Shown here piece after piece: positions 1-7,261 of a stretch of DNA of 9,253 bases. The DNA lies in NCBI GenBank assembly GCA_910579535.1, contig CAJTUR010000041.1, forward strand, positions 1 through 9,253, read 5' to 3'. Below the pieces are notes generated by a model that was not told the DNA's origin, searched no databases, and worked only from the letters and a program-made list of their open reading frames with translations. The position numbers were made by a program, and so were the translations under genes. How positions within the stretch are numbered: the first letter of the stretch is position 1; each line of letters starts with the position of its first letter. Source of the DNA: an uncultured Bacilli bacterium (GTDB lineage: Bacteria; Bacillota_I; Bacilli_A; RF39; UBA660).

Positions 1-50
1 TACCTTATTTGTAATTCAATTATATATCACTTACCATTTTTTAACAATAT

Positions 51-100
51 AAAAAGTTCCTTTAAAATAAACTAATTTGTTCATTGACTTGAGGAACTTT
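51..100 (-). terminator. Possible terminator of the radical SAM gene
   Basis: Read on the minus strand, AAAGTTCC (100-93) pairs with GGAACTTT (60-53), followed by only two more T. The loop is long (about 32 nt) and contains the stop codon, so this is a weak candidate. A smaller AAAG-GAA-CTTT hairpin overlaps the second arm. No other terminator is visible in positions 1-61. Confidence 0.3.
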
Positions 101-952
101 AATTTTATAATCTTGAATTATTTCTCCCATATCACAAAGAAGCTGATATCTATTACACTCATTAACAAAAAGCTCTAATAAATCTTTATATCTCAAAGGA
201 TTAGCAATCAAACTTTTCTCATAAATACCTTTATAATCCATAGAAAGTCCAGGATAGAGTTGATCAATTTTTTCATAATAATAATCAGCAACCGTTCGTC
301 TTAAAGTCATTCCCATCTTTGTATAAATAAAACGAGCCCTTACACGATGCGCTTCTTTTATCATGGATTTAATATTTTCTTCACTATCTGTAACAAAAGG
401 TAAAACGGGAGTCATTAAAACACCAGCATAAATACCATTTTCTCGTAATACCTTAACCAGATGAAACCGCTTTTCAGGAGAAATAACATTTGGCTCCAAA
501 GTTTTAGCAAGACTTTCATCTGTAGTGGTAATACTAATTTTTATAATTACATTATTCTTTTTATTAATAGATTTCAACAAATCCAAATCTCTCAAGATTA
601 AATCACTTTTAGTATCAATTGAGACACCAAAACCATATTTTTCAATCAATTTTAGCGCACCTCTAGTAAACTCATATTTCTCTTCCATAATATTATAAGG
701 ATCAGAAAGGGTTCCAAAACTCACTACCCCTTTAAATTGTTTACTTGCAAGTTCTTCTTCTAAAATATCTAAAGCATTAACTTTACCTTTAATCTCATCA
801 AAATTTTTTATATGATACGCTTCACTTCGACTATCACAATAAATACAACCAAAAGAACAACCGCGATATAAATTCATATGATAGTCAATGCCAAACCAAT
901 GTCCGCCTTGATCACTTTTAGTCATGATAGTTCTTGTCTTAACATACTCCAT
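62..952 (-). CDS. SPL-like radical SAM protein (COG1533 group)
   Basis: This is a radical SAM enzyme that would bind a [4Fe-4S] cluster and cleave S-adenosylmethionine; the substrate is unknown. Counting from the longer in-frame ATG at 982, the cluster motif CxxxCxxC is C42, C46, C49 inside YRGCSFGCIYCDSR. It is followed by family hallmarks: SFGTLSDPYN (about 88-97), TRGALKLIEKYGFGVSIDTKS (106-126) and LRDLDLL. These match the COG1533 group, which is named after spore photoproduct lyase SplB, but a photoproduct-repair role is not established for this subgroup. Two late cysteines (C276, C283) might bind or modify something. I chose the ATG at 952 (296 aa). It has AAGGGTGG just upstream, whereas the ATG at 982 is fused to a TATAAT box and has no Shine-Dalgarno site. 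The gene is transcribed alone, divergently from the ABC operon. The family call is secure; the biological role is not. Confidence 0.9.
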   Translation of the reverse strand: MEYVKTRTIMTKSDQGGHWFGIDYHMNLYRGCSFGCIYCDSRSEAYHIKNFDEIKGKVNALDILEEELASKQFKGVVSFGTLSDPYNIMEEKYEFTRGALKLIEKYGFGVSIDTKSDLILRDLDLLKSINKKNNVIIKISITTTDESLAKTLEPNVISPEKRFHLVKVLRENGIYAGVLMTPVLPFVTDSEENIKSMIKEAHRVRARFIYTKMGMTLRRTVADYYYEKIDQLYPGLSMDYKGIYEKSLIANPLRYKDLLELFVNECNRYQLLCDMGEIIQDYKIKVPQVNEQISLF

Positions 953-956
953 AAAA

Positions 957-964
957 CCACCCTT
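957..964 (-). promoter_or_regulatory. Ribosome binding site deciding the radical SAM start
   Basis: AAGGGTGG on the minus strand ends 4 nt before the ATG at 952-950; the AAGGG core is 7 nt away. It favours that start over the in-frame ATG at 982, whose upstream bases are a promoter -10 box rather than a Shine-Dalgarno site. Confidence 0.7.
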
Positions 965-980
965 GTCCTTCTCTATAGAC

Positions 981-989
981 ATTATAACA
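981..989 (-). promoter_or_regulatory. Extended -10 promoter for the radical SAM gene
   Basis: The minus strand reads TGT-TATAAT, a perfect -10 hexamer (986-981) with the TGn extension. No good -35 box is seen 16-18 nt upstream, which is common for extended -10 promoters. Transcription would start near 974, inside the longer reading of the gene, leaving a leader of about 21 nt before the ATG at 952. Confidence 0.6.
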
Positions 990-1007
990 CATTTAATAAA
1001 CTTTGAA

Positions 1008-1013
1008 TATAAT
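1008..1013 (+). promoter_or_regulatory. -10 box for the ABC transporter operon
   Basis: A perfect TATAAT lies 25 nt before the first ATG of the operon. No convincing -35 box is present at normal spacing. The expected start near 1020 gives a leader of only about 19 nt, holding the AGGAGG Shine-Dalgarno (1025-1030, 8 nt from the ATG). The box lies 21 nt from the divergent -10 at 981-986, so polymerases bound at the two promoters would overlap. Confidence 0.55.
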
Positions 1014-1038
1014 ACATTGTGATTAGGAGGAATTTAAA

Positions 1039-2025
1039 ATGAAAAGAAAAATTATTTGTTGTTTAATTGGATTAGTCCTATTATCTGGAATTGGAATCAC
1101 CGTTAAAAAATTCGGTTCTGAAGATAATTTAACAACAATTCGTGTTTCAGAAGTAACACATAGTGCCTTTTACGCACCATTTTATGTAGCCATCGAAGAA
1201 GGCTATTTTAAAGAATACAATCTTGACATTGATTTAATTTTAACTAGTGGCGCCGATAAAGTAGCCGCAGCTGTTTTATCAAACGATGTCCAAGTAGGAT
1301 TTGCTGGTCCTGAAAGTGCCATTTATGTCTATAATGGTGGAGAAGAAGATTACTTAGTGACGTTTAGTGGTCTAACCAAAAGAGACGGTCAATTTATCAT
1401 CTCAAGAGAAGAAATTTCTAATTTTACACTAAATGACTTAAAAGGAAAGGAAATATTAGCGGGACGTACAGGTGGAATGCCAATCTTAAACTTTCAAAAC
1501 GCTTTAAAAAATGAAAACATAGACGAAAAATCAATAAACATTAATACAAGTATTGAATTTGCATCTTTAGCAGGTTCATTTATATCTGGAGTTGGAGACT
1601 TTGTGAATCTATTTGAACCAAACGCAACGAAATTAGTAAAAGAAGGTTATGGTCACATCGTTGGAAACATTGGAGCTTACTCTGGTGAAGTACCCTATAC
1701 CGCTTTTTATTCTAGAAAAAGTTATTTAGAAAACAATAAAGAAACTTTAGTTAATTTTACTAAAGCCATTAATAAAGGATTAGAGTATGTAAAAAATCAT
1801 TCATCTGAAGAAATTGCAAAAATCATCTTACCACAATTTCCAGACATTTCACTAACCGATTTAACAACAATTGTAGACAATTATAAAAAATACGATTCTT
1901 GGCTTTCAAATAGTTTCATTACAGAAGAAAGTTATAAGAATTTAGAAAATATTATGATGGATGCTAAACTACTTGAAAACTATGTTCCATACGATCAATT
2001 AATCAATAATTTAAATAATGAGTAA
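1039..2025 (+). CDS. ABC importer substrate-binding protein, NMT1/NrtA-SsuA type (COG0715)
   Basis: This is the extracytoplasmic solute receptor of the ABC importer encoded by this and the next two genes. It is a type II periplasmic-binding fold of the NMT1/THI5-like, nitrate/sulfonate class, 328 aa, a normal family length. Seen: a basic N-terminus and hydrophobic segment (about 5-21), then the family opening YAPFYVAIEEGYFKEYNLD (45-63), VGFAGPESAIYVYNGG (86-101), the hinge-region AGRTGGMP (141-148) and LFEPNA (191-196). Substrates in this superfamily include thiamine pyrimidine precursors, nitrate, taurine and alkanesulfonates; none can be assigned here. Oddly, no lipobox cysteine follows the hydrophobic segment; the only nearby cysteines are C7 and C8 at its start. 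It may therefore stay attached by an uncleaved N-terminal helix rather than by lipid. The start is supported by AGGAGG at 8 nt. The end overlaps the ATPase gene by 8 nt. Confidence 0.9.
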   Translation: MKRKIICCLIGLVLLSGIGITVKKFGSEDNLTTIRVSEVTHSAFYAPFYVAIEEGYFKEYNLDIDLILTSGADKVAAAVLSNDVQVGFAGPESAIYVYNGGEEDYLVTFSGLTKRDGQFIISREEISNFTLNDLKGKEILAGRTGGMPILNFQNALKNENIDEKSININTSIEFASLAGSFISGVGDFVNLFEPNATKLVKEGYGHIVGNIGAYSGEVPYTAFYSRKSYLENNKETLVNFTKAINKGLEYVKNHSSEEIAKIILPQFPDISLTDLTTIVDNYKKYDSWLSNSFITEESYKNLENIMMDAKLLENYVPYDQLINNLNNE

Positions 2026-2767
2026 ACTTTTAGAAATTAAAAATATAACCAAAAAATACAACACAGAAGATGGAGAAATTAATGCCATTGAAAACATCAA
2101 TCTAGAGGTTTATAAAAATGAATTTATTGCAATTGTAGGAGCATCAGGGTGTGGAAAATCAACGCTTTTAAATATTATATCGGGATTAGAAGAGAAAACC
2201 AGTGGTACAATAAATTTTAACGAACCCAACTTAAAAATTGGTTACATGTTTCAAAGCGATTGTCTATTTCCATGGTTAACCATTTATGAAAATTGTTTAA
2301 TTGGACTCACCATCGAAAAACAAAAAACAAAAGAAAATGAAGAATACATCAAATCTTTATTAAAAAAATACAATTTAGAGGAATTCAGTGATAAGTACCC
2401 CTCTTGTTTATCAGGAGGCATGAAACAAAGAGTCGCTTTAATTAGAACGCTAGCCATCAATCCTGACATTTTATTATTAGATGAACCATTTAGTGCTTTA
2501 GACTATCAAAGCCGTTTAACCATTAGTAATGATGTGTATGAAATTATAAAAAGTGAGAAAAAAACAGCCATTATTGTCACACATGATATTGCTGAAGCCG
2601 TTAGTTTATCCGATAAAGTGTATATATTAAGTAAAAGACCTTGTACCATCAAAAACACTTTTACCATTGAATTAGAAGAAAATCAAAACCCAATAGCTAA
2701 AAGAAAAGATGAAAAATTTATGGATTATTACAACAAAATTTGGGAGTGCATAGATACTAATGTCTAA
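2018..2767 (+). CDS. ABC importer ATPase, SsuB/TauB/ThiZ-like (COG1116)
   Basis: This is the cytoplasmic ATP-hydrolysing subunit of the importer, expected to act as a dimer docked on the permease encoded next. All catalytic motifs are intact in 249 aa: Walker A GASGCGKST (41-49), Q-loop FQSD with Q79, the aromatic FPW segment after it (84-86), signature LSGGMKQR (131-138), Walker B ILLLDEP with D155 and E156, D-loop SALD (159-162) and H-loop THD with H189. Motif spacing and length fit the nitrate/sulfonate/taurine ATPases. The ATG lies inside the end of the binding-protein gene (overlap ATGAGTAA, 8 nt). No Shine-Dalgarno is seen upstream, so translation is probably coupled to termination of the upstream gene. 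Its own end overlaps the permease gene in the same way. The substrate is unknown. Confidence 0.93.
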   Translation: MSKLLEIKNITKKYNTEDGEINAIENINLEVYKNEFIAIVGASGCGKSTLLNIISGLEEKTSGTINFNEPNLKIGYMFQSDCLFPWLTIYENCLIGLTIEKQKTKENEEYIKSLLKKYNLEEFSDKYPSCLSGGMKQRVALIRTLAINPDILLLDEPFSALDYQSRLTISNDVYEIIKSEKKTAIIVTHDIAEAVSLSDKVYILSKRPCTIKNTFTIELEENQNPIAKRKDEKFMDYYNKIWECIDTNV

Positions 2768-3554
2768 AGAACAACTTGCGTTTCTTAAAAAAAAGAAACA
2801 AAACAAAATCATCATCATTCTCTCTCAACTTGTTTTAACCCTTTCTTTTCTTTTCCTTTGGCAAATATTATCAGACAAAAAAATAATAAACCCTTTTATT
2901 TTCTCAAGTCCTAAAAAGATTACTGAAACCATTCTTTCACTTTATCAAAACTATAATTTAATTTCTCATATTCTAACAACAGTCTTTGAAACCATTATTG
3001 CTTTTATTTTAGGGATTTCTTTAGGTTTTATCATAGCTGTTTTACTTTATGAAATTCCAATACTTCAAAAAATATTGGATCCATTTTTAACCATGTTAAA
3101 TTCTTTACCAAAAGTAGCTCTAGGTCCAATTATTATTATTTGGTGTGGAGCAAATACAAAATCAATCATAGTAATGGCACTACTAATTAATTTAATTATT
3201 AGTATTATTACTATTTATAATGGTTTTCTAAACACAGATAGCTATAAAATAAAACTATTAAAATCCTTTAAAGCAACTAAATTTCAGATTTTATCAAAAG
3301 TGGTGATTCCAGAATCCTTTAAAACCATCATTGCTAGTTTTAAAATCAATATTTCTTTATCTTTAATTGGTTGTATTTCTGGAGAATTTTTAGTCAGTCG
3401 AAAAGGAATCGGCTACCTAATAATCTATGGAACTCAAATATTTAATTTAAATATTGTTATGAGTGGTATCATCATTCTAATTCTAATCTCTTTTATTCTT
3501 TATGAATGTATTGATAAATTAGAAAAATATCTCATAAAAAAAATAAGTGGTTAA
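2760..3554 (+). CDS. ABC importer permease, SsuC/TauC-like (COG0600)
   Basis: This is the integral-membrane subunit of the importer, presumably a homodimer. The 264 residues start with a lysine-rich cytoplasmic tail, then about six hydrophobic segments: roughly 17-37, 68-97, 106-128, 136-155, 191-211 and 233-248. The cytoplasmic coupling (EAA) loop lies at about 166-190: LLKSFKATKFQILSKVVIPE matches the family pattern of K-S-F/L-x-A-T, I-x-x-x-V-x-x-P. This loop docks in the ATPase groove. NSLPKVALGPIIIIWCG (114-130) is also typical of BPD_transp_1 permeases of this class. The ATG overlaps the end of the ATPase gene by 8 nt (ATGTCTAA), so coupled translation is likely; a GGGAG lies somewhat far upstream (2742-2746). 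It is the last gene of the operon, and its stop codon sits in the loop of the terminator at 3536-3567. Confidence 0.92.
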   Translation: MSKEQLAFLKKKKQNKIIIILSQLVLTLSFLFLWQILSDKKIINPFIFSSPKKITETILSLYQNYNLISHILTTVFETIIAFILGISLGFIIAVLLYEIPILQKILDPFLTMLNSLPKVALGPIIIIWCGANTKSIIVMALLINLIISIITIYNGFLNTDSYKIKLLKSFKATKFQILSKVVIPESFKTIIASFKINISLSLIGCISGEFLVSRKGIGYLIIYGTQIFNLNIVMSGIIILILISFILYECIDKLEKYLIKKISG

Positions 3555-3567
3555 ACTTATTTTTTTT
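3536..3567. terminator. Bidirectional terminator between convergent genes
   Basis: A 13-bp stem (3536-3548 with 3555-3567) has the core ATAAGT/ACTTAT and flanking A/T tracts, with a 6-nt loop GGTTAA. The arms give a T-run in both directions, so it can end the plus-strand ABC operon and the minus-strand 112-aa gene. The permease stop codon (3552-3554) is in the loop, and the stop of the minus-strand gene (3568-3566) overlaps the outer edge of the stem. Confidence 0.7.
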
Positions 3568-3904
3568 ACATTTTAAACTGAATTTCTTCTTCTAAATATT
3601 GATAATTACAATAAGTAGAATACAATAAATGACGAGCATCTAGATTATAAAGTAATGAAATATTTCCAATATAATCTTCAATCAAAGTATAAGCATCTAT
3701 TCTAGCCTCTTCATTCATCATAGACAACCCAGCAAACAATTTCATCGCTTTACAATAATCTTCTAATTTTTCTAAATCTTTCACAGTCAACTTTTCATTT
3801 TTTTGTATTTTAAGCAATACTGACATCATATCTAAATAGGTTCTTTTTTTATCTTTTTGATTTTTTTTATTTTTTACTTCAGTAAAATCAATTGTTTTTT
3901 TCAT
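3566..3904 (-). CDS. Small protein of unknown function (112 aa)
   Basis: I do not recognise this protein. It has a lysine- and asparagine-rich N-terminus (about 1-21), which is likely disordered, followed by a largely helical, charged segment (about 22-70). The rest (71-112) is also probably helical and carries two cysteines besides C51: none form a metal-binding motif. There is no signal peptide or membrane segment, so it should be cytoplasmic. The start is well supported: AAAGGGAG (3918-3911) lies 6 nt before the ATG. It sits 133 nt downstream of the SNF2 helicase gene on the same strand, but a likely terminator lies between them, so it is probably transcribed alone. It converges with the ABC operon and shares that terminator. 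The good Shine-Dalgarno and low-complexity-free C-terminal half suggest a real gene; the function is unknown. Confidence 0.75.
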   Translation of the reverse strand: MKKTIDFTEVKNKKNQKDKKRTYLDMMSVLLKIQKNEKLTVKDLEKLEDYCKAMKLFAGLSMMNEEARIDAYTLIEDYIGNISLLYNLDARHLLYSTYCNYQYLEEEIQFKM

Positions 3905-3936
3905 TTAATACTCCCTTTCTATAAACAACGTGTAAT

Positions 3937-3945
3937 AAAATATCA
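3937..3945 (-). promoter_or_regulatory. Possible extended -10 for the 112-aa gene
   Basis: The minus strand reads TGA-TATTTT, a TGn extension with a 4/6 match to TATAAT, about 33 nt before the ATG. No good -35 box was found. The surroundings are so AT-rich that chance matches are likely. Confidence 0.25.
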
Positions 3946-4007
3946 CAAATACAAGAAAAAAGAAAGTAAAAATGTTTTAAAAATACTTTAAAGTAATAAA
4001 AATGCCC

Positions 4008-4034
4008 AAAAAAAAGAGAAAGATTCTTTTTTTT
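4008..4034 (-). terminator. Likely terminator of the SNF2 helicase gene
   Basis: An A8-GA arm (4008-4018) pairs with a TC-T8 arm (4024-4034) across a 5-nt loop, about 11 bp including one G-T pair. It begins 4 nt after the stop codon (4040-4038). On the minus strand the second arm is itself the T-run. A stem with almost no G-C pairs is weak, so confidence is moderate. Confidence 0.45.
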
Positions 4035-4037
4035 ATT

Positions 4038-7000
4038 TTAAGACAAACTTTCTTGATCTAAGGTAAGTAAATCCTTAATATCTTTTTCAGTTAACTGAGA
4101 AAAAATATTTTGATTTCGCTCTTTTCCCTCAATAATTTTATCACTTAAAATTTTTTTCTTTGTTTGAAGTTCCAAAATTCTCTCTTCAATCGTCCCTTTA
4201 CAAATAAGCTTAATCACTTCCACTGTTTTTGTTTGTCCAATACGATGTGCACGATCCGTTGCTTGATTTTCAACTTGCGGATTCCACCACAAATCCAAAT
4301 GAATGACTACATCTGCACTAGTAAGTGTTAGTCCAGTTCCTCCAGCCTTTAAAGTAATCAAAAACACATTTGTAGCACCTTCATTAAATTTAGTCACTAA
4401 TTCCATTCTTTTTTTAGCAGAAACACTTCCATCAATAACGTAAGTCGAGATGTGATTTTCTTTAAACTTCTTTTCAACAATCTCTAAAGCACTTTTAAAG
4501 CTCGTAAACAATAAGATTTTATGTCCATTTTCTATGATGCCTTTTGTAATGTCTACCAATTGTTCTATTTTAGAACTTCCTCCTTGATATTCCTTAAAAA
4601 CCAGTTGTGGATCAATGCAAATTTGTCTTAAGCGTGTCAAAAGTTGCAAAATTTTAAAACTTCCTTTTTTAAAGCCTTCAGTTGCAATAATTTCTTCCAT
4701 TTCTTTTTTTGTTTTTTCTAAAGAAGCCATATACAATTTTTTTTGTTCTTTATTTAAATCAATAGAGATATTATTTTCAATTTTAGGTGGAAGCTCTTTA
4801 ACCACATCACCCTTTTTTCTTCTTAAGATAAACGGACGAATTTGAGTATTTAATTGTTCCAAAACAGCTAGACTTTCTTCATTGACATCCTTTACTTGAT
4901 ATTTTCTTTGAAAATCACTCAAATGAGTTAAATACCCTGGTAAAATAAAATCAAAAATACTCCATAATTCTAATACAGAATTTTCAAGTGGCGTTCCTGT
5001 TAAAGCAAATTTACAAGTCGCTTTTAATTTTTTTAAAATTTTCGTCATTTGGGCTTCCGCATTCTTAATCGTTTGGGCTTCATCAATAGCAATCACTTCA
5101 AAATTCATTGCTAAATATTTTTCTTGATCTTGCCTTATTAAACCATAAGTCGTAATTAAAACTTGAACCTGATCTAATGCTTCTAATTCTTGTTTTCGTT
5201 TTTCTTTACTTTCCGCAAAAACTTTATACTTTATTTCACTTCCAAATTTAGAAAATTCTTGACTCCAATTATAGATTAAAGACGTTGGAGCCACAATTAA
5301 AATTTTAGCTTCTGTATTTTCTTTTAAAATCAATTTAATTAAATAAATTAATTGTATGGATTTTCCAAGTCCCATCTCATCTGCTAAAAGACCTCCAAAG
5401 CCACATTTATACAAATGATAAAGCCATTGAACACCTAATTCTTGATATTCTCTTAAAATCTTTTTATCCTGAGCACTTAAACAAATAGCTCTATTTTTAT
5501 AAGCATTAAATTGGATAACTAATTCATCAAAACGATTATTAGTTTTAATAATGGAATAACGTTCTTTTTTTAATAAATCCAAATAAATTGCTCGATATTT
5601 CGGAATCTCTCCTTTTCCATCTTTTATTTCTTTAGAAGATAAACCAAGATCCTTAACCAATAATCCAAAATTCTTTAAATCTTCATTTTGACTTAAATCA
5701 AGTAAATCACCACTTTTTAATCGATAATATTTTTTATTATTTTTTAACTCTTCCAGTATAGAAACAATTTCAGATTCTTTAATTTCTCCTAAATCAAAGT
5801 TATAGGTTAAAACATTATCTTTTCCAATACCAAAATGAGAACGAATAGTAGCGTTTTTAAGAATTTTAGTTCCTTTCATTTTATCAGAAGTAAATATTTC
5901 ATAACTTTTTGCCAGAAAATCAAGAGAATTTTCTAAAAATTCTCCAATAAGTTCCCAATCAAACAAACAAATATCTTTATTTGAAATTTCAAAACCTAAA
6001 CTTAAAAGTTCTTGTAAAACTTCATTTTCTTCTTCTCTATTTCGAATTATTGTAGCTTGTTCTTCAAAAAAATCTACAATCTCTTCTTGATAAGCAAATT
6101 TCAAATGACAAAGAATTCGATCTTGTTCCAAATCAAAATAGAGCTTAGGAATAGGCTTTACTCCAATAACAATTTTTCCTTCTAGGGTTTCATCAAGAAC
6201 AAGATTATTTTGGATAACAGGTAACAATCCTTTTTTAAAAATTTCTAATTCTTCATCCTTAAATTCGATGTCATGTAGATGATTATTTTGCATTAAAGAT
6301 AAAATACGACTAGATTTTGGTGGAAGGACATATAAAATATGATTTTTAACCATATACTTACAATCATTTGTTAAAAAATCTACTTCTTGATTTAAAAATG
6401 CTAACCTATAATACTCATCCTTTTTCTGTAAAGATAATTGAAGAGGATTTTCTCTTACGATTTTATTGATTTCTCCATGACCTGTAATATAAAACTTCTT
6501 TTCGTCTAATAAATCTAGAAAATAGCTAAACTCTTCAAGTGAAAAAGTTAAATTCCGAAAATTATAATAGGCATTACTATGGGATAATCGCACCAAACAA
6601 TTAATAATTTTTTCATCACTAGATGAAAAATAGTGATGCTTAGGAGAATAGATAAAATTTTTTCCAAAAGTTAAGCTTTGTTCTCCTTCTTCATAGATAC
6701 TTAAAAATGCACTTAATTTATTATTTAAACTATAAAGTTTATCAACACCGATTTTCATATCCACTTGAACAATCGATTCATAATAGTTTTCATTAAACGT
6801 CAAAGAAATTTCTAATTGTAAAGCTTTCTTTATTAAATAGTTTTCTTTTTCAGGAGAATAAAACGCCTTTAAAATTTCTTTTGAAACACTTAATTTTTTT
6901 TCTTGTGGATCAATTTCATCTTCTCGGTATTTTAAAAGACAAGCCGCTACATGTTTACATGTTCCCCATGAAGCAAACTGTGGGCAATTACAGTCCACAT

Positions 7001-7205
7001 CCACAATTTCATTATGACAGAGTTGAATTTCTACATAATAACGTCTTAAATAATGATTTTCAGAACGAACCAAATAAGTTAATTTTTCTTCTTTTGAAGA
7101 ATCATCTTGACACTGAAGTTTAATATTTTCTGTTGGAAAATTCCTTCCTTTATTAAACGAATCTTGTCCCACACACATTCGTATTTTATTTAAATCAATT
7201 CTCAT
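4038..7205 (-). CDS. SWIM zinc-finger SNF2-family DNA-dependent ATPase
   Basis: This is a large Swi2/Snf2 ATPase of 1055 aa, expected to be a cytoplasmic DNA-translocating motor rather than a strand-separating helicase. An N-terminal SWIM zinc finger has C72, C74, C83 and H85 (DCNCPQFASWGTCKH). A long middle region (about 100-560) corresponds in position to the bacterial SNF2-associated domain. The two RecA-like lobes follow: LREYQELGVQWL (584-595), Walker A DEMGLGKS with K615, DEAQ box 708-711, LTGTPLEN (735-742), then TSFKSA (901-906), AGGTGLTLTSAD (954-965) and QATDRAHRIGQ (981-991). All key motifs are intact. The architecture is common in Bacillota (B. subtilis YwqA-like proteins), where the role is unclear. 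RapA-like polymerase recycling or genome-maintenance roles are possibilities by homology only. No methylase or DISARM-type partner adjoins it. AAGGGG (7218-7213), 7 nt from the ATG, supports the start. Confidence 0.95.
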   Translation of the reverse strand: MRIDLNKIRMCVGQDSFNKGRNFPTENIKLQCQDDSSKEEKLTYLVRSENHYLRRYYVEIQLCHNEIVDVDCNCPQFASWGTCKHVAACLLKYREDEIDPQEKKLSVSKEILKAFYSPEKENYLIKKALQLEISLTFNENYYESIVQVDMKIGVDKLYSLNNKLSAFLSIYEEGEQSLTFGKNFIYSPKHHYFSSSDEKIINCLVRLSHSNAYYNFRNLTFSLEEFSYFLDLLDEKKFYITGHGEINKIVRENPLQLSLQKKDEYYRLAFLNQEVDFLTNDCKYMVKNHILYVLPPKSSRILSLMQNNHLHDIEFKDEELEIFKKGLLPVIQNNLVLDETLEGKIVIGVKPIPKLYFDLEQDRILCHLKFAYQEEIVDFFEEQATIIRNREEENEVLQELLSLGFEISNKDICLFDWELIGEFLENSLDFLAKSYEIFTSDKMKGTKILKNATIRSHFGIGKDNVLTYNFDLGEIKESEIVSILEELKNNKKYYRLKSGDLLDLSQNEDLKNFGLLVKDLGLSSKEIKDGKGEIPKYRAIYLDLLKKERYSIIKTNNRFDELVIQFNAYKNRAICLSAQDKKILREYQELGVQWLYHLYKCGFGGLLADEMGLGKSIQLIYLIKLILKENTEAKILIVAPTSLIYNWSQEFSKFGSEIKYKVFAESKEKRKQELEALDQVQVLITTYGLIRQDQEKYLAMNFEVIAIDEAQTIKNAEAQMTKILKKLKATCKFALTGTPLENSVLELWSIFDFILPGYLTHLSDFQRKYQVKDVNEESLAVLEQLNTQIRPFILRRKKGDVVKELPPKIENNISIDLNKEQKKLYMASLEKTKKEMEEIIATEGFKKGSFKILQLLTRLRQICIDPQLVFKEYQGGSSKIEQLVDITKGIIENGHKILLFTSFKSALEIVEKKFKENHISTYVIDGSVSAKKRMELVTKFNEGATNVFLITLKAGGTGLTLTSADVVIHLDLWWNPQVENQATDRAHRIGQTKTVEVIKLICKGTIEERILELQTKKKILSDKIIEGKERNQNIFSQLTEKDIKDLLTLDQESLS

Positions 7206-7230
7206 AAAAATTCCCCTTTAAATAAAAATT

Positions 7231-7259
7231 ATTATACCCTATATTGCTTTATAAAACAA
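7231..7259 (-). promoter_or_regulatory. SigA-type promoter of the SNF2 helicase gene
   Basis: On the minus strand, TTGTTT (7259-7254, a 3/6 match to the -35) is followed by a 17-nt spacer and a perfect TATAAT (7236-7231). The predicted start near 7224 leaves a leader of about 19 nt with the AAGGGG Shine-Dalgarno. The -35 lies only a few bases after the T-tail of the upstream gene's terminator. Confidence 0.65.
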
Positions 7260-7261
7260 AT

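Noticed and set aside
983..1038. TPP or other riboswitch ahead of the importer operon
   Set aside because: The gap is 56 nt and the predicted leader only about 19 nt, too short for any known riboswitch aptamer.
2284..2469. A 61-codon minus-strand frame inside the ATPase gene
   Set aside because: It is antisense to the conserved ABC signature and Walker B region, and has no ribosome site or recognisable features.
6881..7123. Plus-strand frames inside the helicase gene (also at 4615-4845)
   Set aside because: They are antisense to the SWIM finger and motor domains, with no start signals; they are chance frames.
4038..7205. DISARM-type phage defence system around the SNF2 gene
   Set aside because: No methyltransferase, PLD or other DISARM component is adjacent. 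The neighbours are an unrelated surface protein and a small unknown gene, each with separate signals.
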